Assembly (NCBI RefSeq): GCF_027580225.2
Contig: NC_073356.2
Span: forward strand, 7,040,501-7,104,500
DNA length: 64,000 nt
Source: Misgurnus anguillicaudatus
Lineage: Eukaryota > Chordata > Actinopteri > Cypriniformes > Cobitidae
Reading direction: 5' to 3'
Below the pieces are notes generated by a model, which did no database searches, was not told the DNA's origin, and saw only the letters and a list, made by a program, of their open reading frames with translations. Positions 55,676 through 64,000 of the stretch are shown here, one piece after another. The first letter of the stretch is position 1, and every line of letters begins with the position of its first letter. The position numbers and the translations under genes were made by a program.

Positions 55676-56781
55676 ATAATGGGCTCTATCTTACACCCGG
55701 CGCAATGCAGCGCAACAAAAACCTAGTCTAAAGTCAATGGCGCAATATGTTTTTTTGTTATTTAAAGAGCGCATTAGTAATATGCGCCGAAACGGGACGA
55801 CAACGCGGGTTTGCTTAACACATAGGATACATGAATGCACAGCAGCACGAAAACGCTTTTAAATATGAAAGATTTAAGGATTGAATGTGAAAGATTATTA
55901 TTGAGTCTCTTGGACATAAATGAGGACTAATTATGAGACGTTAGAAGGCACAAAGAGCTGCTTCACCTGCAGCCTGGTAAATAAATGCTTTGCTTTAAAC
56001 AAATGCATCTGTTTTTAAATGTTTTTAAATGCTACCTCACGGATTTATTGTATATGATGACTCTGTACCTGTGGATATGGTGAGATGAGAAACATTTTTA
56101 AGTAATGCTTAAAAAAACTGACGCTGTCCAAGAGCTGAACCTTGCGGAGACTTTGCGGTTTGTAAATTCTTTATCTCCTGTTTGTAACAACGTAACAAAA
56201 AAAGTATTTTTACAGTACAAACCTTTTCTTACATACTTGTAAATTATTTTTTGATGATATATTAGATAGCCATTTAAAGCAATTAAAAGCCTGCTTTTTT
56301 ACTTCCATGGGGCAGGTGGCCTTTCTGTGTGGAGTTTCTGCATGTTCTCCCTGTGTCAGCGTGGGTTTACTCCAGGTACTCCGGTTTCCTCCCAAAAACA
56401 TGCAAGTTAGGCAAATTGGAGATACCAAAACCCTCCCCCAACTTGTGTATAAATCAACTTGTCTGAATAAACTTGTGTATGGATTACCTGGTTCTCGCCA
56501 TGAATATAGCCGTAGATGCTGGAATGGCGTTAAGAAATAAAGGAAGAAGAAGATTTTACTTCCATGACTAAATGAAAACGGGTTTTAAAGGTTTTTATGA
56601 AAAAAATAACAATTTCAAAACAAGTGTAAAACAACACAATTATTTTACATTAATCTTAAACTGGGGATCTTCTTCCTCCGCTTAGTTTTTCAGTTTCAAC
56701 TGAGGGGTTTTACCATTAACGGCTATTTTCAATCAACAAGCAGTCGGTGTTCATGCCAATTTGATTGTTTTAGATAGAGCC
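55676..56781. mobile_element. Element with GGGCTCTATCTTA ends, 9-bp TSD
   Basis: GGGCTCTATCTTACACC begins at 55681 and TTTTAGATAGAGCC ends at 56781. The 9-base direct repeat TGATTTGTG lies at 55667-55675 and 56782-56790, so five bases (ATAAT) precede the left inverted repeat. It hosts the SINE at 56310-56553. Non-coding. Confidence 0.78.
56310..56553 (+). mobile_element. SINE copy (DANA/mermaid-like), tRNA head missing
   Basis: Body CTGTGTGGAGTTTCTGCATG, CTCCCTGTGTCAGCGTGGGT, CTCCGGTTTCC, then tail CATGAATATAGCCGTAGATG and TAAGAAATAAAGGAAG. Flanked by a perfect 13-base duplication TTTTACTTCCATG (56297-56309, 56554-56566). The tRNA-like head is absent, so this is a 5'-truncated insertion. Same family as 26668-27160. 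Confidence 0.9.
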
Positions 56782-56798
56782 TGATTTGTGAAAATTAT

Positions 56799-56957
<159 letters not shown>

Positions 56958-57289
56958 GGAGTGCAGAATTATTAGGCAAGTTGTATTTTTGAGGATTACT
57001 TTTGTTATTGTACAACTACAGTGCTCTTGGTCAATTCGAAATGTTAACAAACCCTCAAACCTGAACATTTAAGTAGTAAAAGTGAAATTTTGGCTTTATT
57101 AAGAAAATATTTCTATGTACATCATTATTAGGCAACTATTAGTGTGCAGAATTATTAGGCAACTAAATGAAAAACAAAGATTTTACCATCTCACTTGTTT
57201 TTTTTTCAACTGTTAAAGTGAGAATATTAAAAAAAACTCTACATTTACAAAAAAATTAATAAAACAATAAAAAACAAAAGATATATGGA

Positions 57290-57584
57290 CTCGGTGACCA
57301 ATGTAGCCGCCCTTCTTTTTGGTGACAGTCACGGGCCTTCCATTCACGGATTCAGTCAGTTTCTTGATCTGGTCTGAATCAACATTTTGTGCAGACGCAA
57401 CCACAGCCTCCCAGACACTGTTCAGAGAGGTGTACGGTTTACCTTCACTGTAAATGTCCTGCTTAAGAAGGGACCAAAAGGCCTCAACAGGGTCCAAGCC
57501 AGGTAAAGAAGGGGGCCATGGCACCAGTTCCCCATCTCCCAGGCCTCCAATGGCCAGCCCCGCAGCGGAGCACCTGTGATGCAT
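57290..57584 (-). pseudogene. Mariner/Tc1-type transposase C-terminal part, left arm
   Basis: Reads WPPSLPGLDPVEAFWSLLKQDIY, where the Glu of DPVEAFW is the third catalytic residue, then SVWEAVVASAQNVDSDQIKK and VTVTKKKGGYIGH. The two catalytic Asp blocks and the DNA-binding half are absent; 57585-57700 holds only a short piece upstream of the Glu block. Cannot encode an active enzyme. Confidence 0.88.
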
Positions 57585-57844
57585 GCTATGGAGCGCCGTC
57601 CTGCAAAATAATCAGTCTTCTTGGGGGATGCAGACTTTTTCCTGTACCACTGCTTGAAGAAAGTGTCTTCTACATTACAGGCAGGCAGGCACAGACAGGT
57701 ATTATTAAACATGAGCTTGTTGGACCTTTTTGGGTTGAAAATGGAAATAAAAAACAACTCTCAGACCTACTGCCAATTTTTAGAGGACACTTTCTTCAAG
57801 CAGTGGTGCAGGAAGGGATCTGCATTTTTCAATAAGAAGTTTTT

Positions 57845-58159
57845 GTGCGGGACAGCGCTTCAGCACATGCATCAAAGTACTCAACTGAGTGGCTGGCCAG
57901 TAAATGCCTTAAAGGTGGAAAAACTAATGACATGGCCCCTTCTTCACCTGACTTGGACCCTGTTGAGACCTTTTGGTCCCTTCTTGGGCAGGACATTTGC
58001 GGTGGGGGTGGACTGTGCACCTCTCTGGGCAGTGTCTGGGGGGCTGTGGTTGTGGCTGCACAAAATGTTGGTTCAGACCAGATCAAGAAACTGACTGAAT
58101 CCGTGAATGGAAGGCTTGTGACTGTTATCGAAAAGAAGGGTGGCTATATTGGTCACTGA
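57845..58159 (+). pseudogene. Mariner/Tc1-type transposase C-terminal part, right arm
   Basis: The mirror copy of 57290-57584. It reads APSSPDLDPVETFWSLLGQD, then SVWGAVVVAAQNVGSDQIKK and KKGGYIGH before a stop. The upstream residues (SAHASKYSTEWLASK) continue toward the second-Asp region but stop at the palindrome centre. The two arms differ by many substitutions, so the inverted duplication is not very recent. Confidence 0.88.
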
Positions 58160-59929
58160 GTCTATATATATTTTTTATTTTTTATTGTTTTATTATTTTT
58201 TTTTGTAAATGTAGAGTTTGTTTATTATTCTCACTTTAACAGTTGAAAAAAAAACAAGTGAGATGGTAAAATCTTTGTTTTTCGTTTGGTTGCCTAGTGG
58301 TTCTGCACACTAATAGTTGCCTAATAATGATGTAGATAGAAATATTCTCTGAAGGAGGCCAAGATTTCCCTTTTGCTGCTTGAATGTTCGGGTTTGGGGG
58401 TTTGTTGGCATTTTGAGTTGACCAGGAGCACTGTAGTTGTACAATAGCGGGGGTGGTCCTCGGGAATACAACTTGCCTAATAGTTCTGCACTCCCTGTAT
58501 ATATAACAAACTACTTTTTTTTACTGTTTCAGACGGACGTCGGTCTTTTTTATACTACATAATCTCTCTATTTTCGCACAGTCCTTCCCGTTAACTTTGA
58601 ACATTTCTCGTTGTGAATGAATGTTGATTTGCGTTTAAATACCTGTGTCTGAACCATAACTTGTTGCGATGACAGATGCGCACAGGCTGAATCTAAAACT
58701 AGTCAATTGTTTCTGACTGCAACACTGCATGTTCATTTTAATAGCCGTTAATTATAAAATGTGTATCTGTCTTCCGCATTCACCGGCTTCCCAGCAAGCA
58801 ATTTTGGCTAAAACAAGGCAAAATTTAGGTTGTCAGTGAAAGTCTAATAGTATAATAGCACAAGAATAGACGATGCTTATGTTTACAACATGTAAAAGAA
58901 ATTAAAGCAAAAACCTTGAACACCTGTTGCTTACATGATGGAATACAGTACTTCTCCAAGTTATTTTGGCAAGCGGCATGTAACCAAATTCAAGGTTATT
59001 TAGGGTAGAAGTGTGTTCCTATTGCACAAGCCGGACTATAGAGTCTCGGTTTTTGCTTGCTGTGTTAACATAATTTGACAAAACTTGAAAAAATTTACAA
59101 AATGCGTAGAATGATTATGTTTACATGCATGAAGCAAAGCACTGCGATCACTGCCAAAGAAGTCTGAATGTGAAATAGCTAATAATCGGGTTTTTTAATT
59201 TTAGTTTTAAATGTATAATAAAGGTGCCAAAATCATAAACAAAAATCTGAAAATACATCAATATTTGTTTTTTTGGGGTAGGATGTTCTAAATACAGTTT
59301 GAATTTAAATTTTGAAATTTAATATTGCATTTTAAAAATACAACAACCGTTTATATTTTATTTTTCATATCATGGTTTATAAAGGAAAAATGAATGGACG
59401 CAAAAGTACACGGACCATACACGGATTCATATACATATTATACAGTAAGTGAAGTGTTAAAAATGAAGCTTTCAGTATATGTCAGATATGATTGCATTGC
59501 ATATTCTAGAAATTATATACGTTTAAACTACTTTTACAGATTACATTAACAGGAAAAGTTTTCCCCCAGCAATTAATGTTAAAAACTCTAGTCACATAAC
59601 AAATAATGAAGTTAGATTTTTTTTGTAATTGAAATTTTGTAGAACACGATTGAACATGACTTCATTTCTTTACTTTAATCAAGTATTTAAAATGGTTGCC
59701 AAACAGTTTTCCAAAGTAATTTTCCTAACACTGAATGTGAGATTCTTTCTGTTGTGTGACTGTGGAATTTCTTTGAATTGCCATGTATTTAATTACACTT
59801 CCTATCATTCAAATTACAATTCAATTTCAACTTCCTGTTGTGCGTAGTCAATTCAATTCAAATTCCAATTCATGAATTGAATGAAGGACAATTCTGAAAT
59901 TATGAATTGTGCACAAGCCTGCCTGGAGC

Positions 59930-62815
59930 ACATAATTCCAAATATGGATCGTCTAAATGTTTGGTTACATAACATGTTTTAATTCTCTTTAATCTTGTTT
60001 CACCCATAGGCACAAACCTACACACTGACAAGCAGAATCTTCTCAGTGGACAATCTTTGGCCAGCCGATTGACAGTACCAAAAATCACTGTACACATAGT
60101 TAAAACTTTCTTTAAACAATTTCTTGACCTGCACGGATTCTGCAAACCGTAGTACCATATACATTCCTGCCAACTTACCACATGCTTGTGGTAACCACAT
60201 CACTATCTATTTGAGCAAAAGGGCAAACTTGTGCTCACAAAAGACGTGACATGTGAACAGCTCCTAACTACTTTGCAGATGCCACAAACTCGAATGGAGA
60301 CATTCATCCAGGGAAATGCAAAAGATTAGTGTAGGGAGGACACTAATCTCATAGACCCAAAGAATCTATCTACATCCAAAGCAACACGAACTGTCTTTCT
60401 TGAAAGGGCCAATTTGAAAACCTTCCAAACTCAGCAAGGACAAGTACTATGGTAAGAGGGAATCATGAGAAGGGGTCTAGTCAAGGTTTTAGAATAAATC
60501 ACCAAGCTTTAACTGAAATATAACTTATTTGTCATTGCCGTCACTTGTAATATTACAGTATTAATTAAAAAGTCCTAATTATTATTACGTCAGTCCTATT
60601 TATTTAGACAATGTAGAATCACACTCCTCTATTTGCCATTTGAAAAAAACTTGGAAGATCTCCAAACGGCCATAGGCTCCTATTCAACATTTTTGCTAGG
60701 GTCCTCATGATCATCTTTCTGAAAGAAAGGGTCCCAAAGGGCTCCCCTTGATCAATTCCGCTCTCCTTTTGGCAGTTGTTCAAATGTGCCATACACTCAT
60801 TTCTTGGACCTGCATGAGCTGATCCCTTTTCCGCTTTTTCAAAATAAGTGGTAAGGATGACGGGGGAAGCAGTTAAACACCTTTCCATAGGTTGAGATGC
60901 CAATGTAGATGGTGGAAACAAAGGAGATGTGAAAGTGGTTGAAGTGAATGATTGCGGAATTGAAGAAGATGTGGATGGTAAAGAGCTCCACCTTGTCTAT
61001 CTCTGAGTCTGTCCATTGTTGCTTGATCAATTTTGATAGCCATCCCAGCAAAACTCTTTTAAGGCAAAAATTTGTGGTATTTTTTTCCTGCACCACTACT
61101 CTGTCCCTTCAGAGTTTTTGTTGCTCTCACATATCTATCGTAAATATACTTCCAATTTGGCGACAGTATGCATTGTCTTTGCCCGATGTCTGAGCAATCT
61201 CTCTAAAAGAGTTTAAGCCCATGTATACATCTTTATACTCTTTCATGGCACTGAAAATGAAATGCGCATGTGCGACCTGTGCGTACAAAGAATGCGTGGT
61301 TAAAAAAGCAGCCAATGAGCGGTCTAGTTATTTCTTTAATGTCTATGCTCTGTGCCTCCACAGTGCGACTGTGCCGTTGTGATTTATTGTGCTGCGTTAT
61401 GTCGTTTTTGTCTGATACTAAAATCAGCAACATACTTTGCAAAAAGCTTGGTAATTGTCAATGCTGCTTCACGATAAGAAATTTAATGACTCTGTTCAGC
61501 TGTTTGTTTGTTTTTTGCCTAGCTTTTTGCTTAATTCAACTTCCCCCGTCTCCCTGTGCAGATATCAACAGTGCAACCCAGGTTGACTTCAAAAATGGGT
61601 TCAAAATTGTATGATGTGTCTACTGTGTGAGTAGGATGCATTTCATATAAGATCTGGCAACTGGACAATTTTGGAACAATATATTGATGTGACTATTCAT
61701 ATAACGGCGTAGTGGCATACAAAGTACTTTCCTGGGAGAAATAACAAAACGGGAGGGGGCGGGAGATAGGTGTAAAATACGAGCGACTCCCGGGAAAAAC
61801 AGGGGCGTTGACAGGTATGCTTAGGCCTGAACTTAAGCCCTATACTTGAAGTTTCTCAGAATGACTCTGAATTCTAGGATGCAAGTCATCCAAAGCCTTG
61901 TTTCTAAAGCAGCCGGATGTAGCTTGCGTTCCAAGCCACAGTTACTTTTTCCACCAGGGCATATCTCCGTTCTGTGAAATAAAAGCCAAAGGATGCCATT
62001 CCTTGTCATTCTGCATTTAGGTAGGAACTGCTTGTAAACCATAGGAGGATGCATCAGTTGGCACTTTTAAGTTTGCATCAGGTTTCGCATTGTGCTAAAT
62101 ACGTTGTTTGATGTTTGAAATCAGGTTTGATCTTTCAAAAGCTTCTTGCAGCACACTGCCCAATTCTGTTTGGCAAAAAGATCACACAATGGTTTTGTAG
62201 CATCAGTGAAATGGGGCATTCACTTACTCTTATATTTGGCCATGCCCATGAAATGTTTTATATCTGCCTTTATGTCCAGGAAATGATTTATGTTTTATGT
62301 CTACGCATTTCTTGAAAATGATGTTGTGCTTTCAAACAAAATGGTTATTTACACAGCCTTTCCACTGCCTTTTATTTGAGCATATCACGTGTAAGCATTC
62401 AAATATCCTCAGCTTCGTCACGCATAAAGTCAATTAGAGTATTAACCTGAAATTTGTCTACTCTCTTGTTCAATCCTAACACAATTCAGTATTTTTGGAA
62501 ATGTCTTATTCATCTTTACCACCCTTTATCTTCAGCACAATCAGAAGTTGTCAGGACACTGACATGAAAACTTCCCATGTGTGTTCAAGCTGGGGCTTCA
62601 TTCGCAGACATAGTGTAAACAAAACAAATGTTTCAATCCGGTAAATGTTTGTCTGGTATCAGAAGAGTATCAGAGTTGTCCGTTGTGTGTCCTTTATTTA
62701 CAGTTGCACTTTTGACACAATGTAGTAATAAACCCATGACAGACACAATAAATGTACTGAACTCTTTTGTGGATACGCTGAACCCCTAAAGGCTTGATGC
62801 TGGCAACTTAAAAAT
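59930..62815. other. Mostly unrecognised; contains an empty hAT site
   Basis: 60175-60275 matches 46720-46768 plus 48262-48320 (CACATCACTATCTATTTGAG, GTGCTCACAAAAGACGTGAC) without the hAT, so it is a paralogous empty site. 61700-61825 (GGAGGGGGCGGGAG, CGACTCCCGGGAAAAACAGG) looks like a dispersed repeat end. Minus frames at 60619-61096 (WTDSEIDKVELF, LWPFGDLPSFF) might be remains of the Myb-like second protein of a Harbinger element, but the evidence is thin. Nothing else recognised. Confidence 0.4.
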
Positions 62816-62819
62816 TCAT

Positions 62820-63055
62820 AAAGGGTTGTTTAAACAAAATTGTTTTCAACCCCAAAAAGGAAACTTTTTATACGTTTTGGCTGTTGGTTTACAAAACAGT
62901 GGTGTTTATGGTCCACAAACCGCAAACATTTTTGAAAAGGTTTTAAAGTTTAAATTTGAAAACAATCAACGTTATTGTTTTTGTGTAAATGACAAAAAAG
63001 CAAATCTGTGAAAACTGTGATGTCATGCACATGCGTATTATGTGATAAGTCTACA
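62820..63055. repeat. GTTTACA / CATGCACATGCG repeat family copy
   Basis: A series of TTGAAAAC, GTTTACA and GTGTAAA phrases ending GTGATGTCATGCACATGCGT. Related to 10671-10800 and probably to the ends at 16063 and 18420. Confidence 0.65.
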
Positions 63056-63078
63056 GATGCACAAGTACTTGACAGCTA

Positions 63079-63380
63079 TAGACGGTTTCATCGGACGCAC
63101 GTGCGCTGACGAGATACACGTCTGGATCCGAACTTTACTTCCTGTTTCATTTTTTTAATGGTCTGACTAGTTGCTAAACTGATCTCTTGAACAAATACCT
63201 CGTCGAAAATAACAAATGTTTTGGTTTCCTAGGTAATCTATGTGTTGTTTTTTGCTTGTTATATAAATTTAAATACGTTTAAAATACTTTGTTGTTATTT
63301 ATTCTTAGCGGAGTTTACCGGAAGTTACGTGGGGACCACGACAGCCGCTTGTTTATGTTGTTACTGCTGAAACCCTCAAT
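63079..63380. mobile_element. MITE with TATAGACGGTTTCA ends, copy 3
   Basis: Matches 16293-16599 nearly throughout (GGTTTCATCGGACGCACGTG, GTCTGGATCCGAACTTTACT, GGAAGTTACGTG). The left end TATAGACGGTTTCA is intact; the right end is decayed to GAAACCCTCAATA. Confidence 0.87.
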
Positions 63381-63449
63381 AACAACAATGGCGGCCAACA
63401 GGACTGTGTTTGCAGCCCATAAAAATGCAGTATGAAAATCCGTGCAATA

Positions 63450-63785
63450 CGCCAAATTCCAATATGATACACCAATCTTTCCTGTTCACTTATCTTTTCA
63501 GTTTTTTCACCTGGGATTGGGGTTAGAGCAACTTTTTGTTACATAAAATGACATCCTAACCCGAACCTCAATTCTAACACCAACTAAAAGTGATCATGGT
63601 TTAAAAATAGACAAAACATGAAGAAACCTATATATTAAATGACATCCTAAAGCAAATCTCAACACCAAACCAAAGCGACAATGGTTTAAAAAAAAACAGA
63701 AAAAAAAGAGAAACCAATACATAAACGACACGAAAGATGCGCCGTATTAAGTGAACAGAAAGGACTGGCGTATAATATGCATGGA
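63450..63785. mobile_element. MITE distantly related to the CARCCTGATCTCAC family
   Basis: Inverted ends around TTTCCTGTTCACTTA (63477-63492) and TAAGTGAACAGAAAGG (63748-63763), with ATACACC/GGCGTAT outside. The centre (ACATAAAATGACATCCTAACCC, then ATTCTAACACCAAC) parallels the centre of 10889-11350. 63786-64000 shows nothing recognisable. Confidence 0.6.
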
Positions 63786-64000
63786 AAATTGGACCTTATA
63801 CACTGCGTGCTATTCATACACATTTCATGAGAATGGGTTGGTGATTGTGCTACACAAGAGTTTATTAAAGCTTCTCCAACAGATTTTACAAAATTTTGCT
63901 GCTTTATAGTACAGGGTCACTGGTAGTAAAACTACACCAGTTTGTGTCACCACCCCATAGTCATGCTTTTTCCATCTAGGTTTTTTTATGTACGTGTATA

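Noticed and set aside
60619..61096. Myb-like Harbinger accessory protein
   Set aside because: Only short phrases (WTDSEIDKVEL, LWPFGDLPSFF) are suggestive; helices and spacing of a Myb/SANT domain could not be established.

Overview
The window is non-coding, AT-rich vertebrate DNA from a teleost, most likely a cyprinid of the zebrafish/carp/goldfish kind. The reasons are a tRNA-headed SINE resembling DANA/mermaid, very dense class II transposons (hAT, Tc1/mariner, PIF/Harbinger, TTAA-type, MULE-like), Ty3/gypsy remains, CT and AT microsatellites, and intron- or intergenic-like sequence between them. I found no convincing host exon, tRNA or rRNA gene. Every protein-like reading frame I can interpret belongs to a mobile element, and nearly all are broken.

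Layout. 1-8.2 kb: a decayed Tc1 transposase, a 2.04-kb near-perfect foldback element with 8-bp target-site duplications (TSDs), and two Ty3/gypsy pol remnants in opposite orientation around half of a hAT MITE. 8.2-16 kb: mostly unrecognised sequence with a CT microsatellite, small MITEs and an element with 9-bp TSDs. 16-22.4 kb: several nested MITEs, best seen at 20358-21403 (three levels), then a TTAA-flanked element with a 97-bp tandem array. 22.9-28 kb: hAT elements, a SINE split by a MITE, and a local segmental duplication. 29.8-34.6 kb: a solo LTR inside a MITE, and a hAT element holding a TTAA MITE whose right-hand TTAA was hit by a DD35E mariner-type element. 35-42 kb: inverted and tandem repeats and a hAT element carrying an open BED zinc-finger exon. 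43-48.3 kb: more nested hATs. 48.9-51 kb: CpG-rich repeat and large hairpins. 51.06-61 kb: the most elaborate structure, a PIF/Harbinger transposase pseudogene interrupted by an 8.48-kb hAT that holds a 7.8-kb composite block. That block contains a second foldback, another hAT, a 9-bp-TSD element with a SINE in it, and a palindromic mariner sitting in an AT microsatellite. 61-64 kb: unrecognised sequence and three MITE or repeat copies.

The elements do not form a pathway; they form an insertion chronology. Preserved TSDs (8 bp for the hATs, TA for mariner, TTAA, 3 bp for Harbinger, 5 bp for the LTR, 13 bp for the SINE) fix the boundaries and the order of events. The most unusual things here are the three long palindromic elements (1871-3909, 51618-54269, 56955-58497), whose transcripts would be long hairpins, and the depth of nesting at 51-60 kb. 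Family names rest on motif reading and memory, not on database searches.
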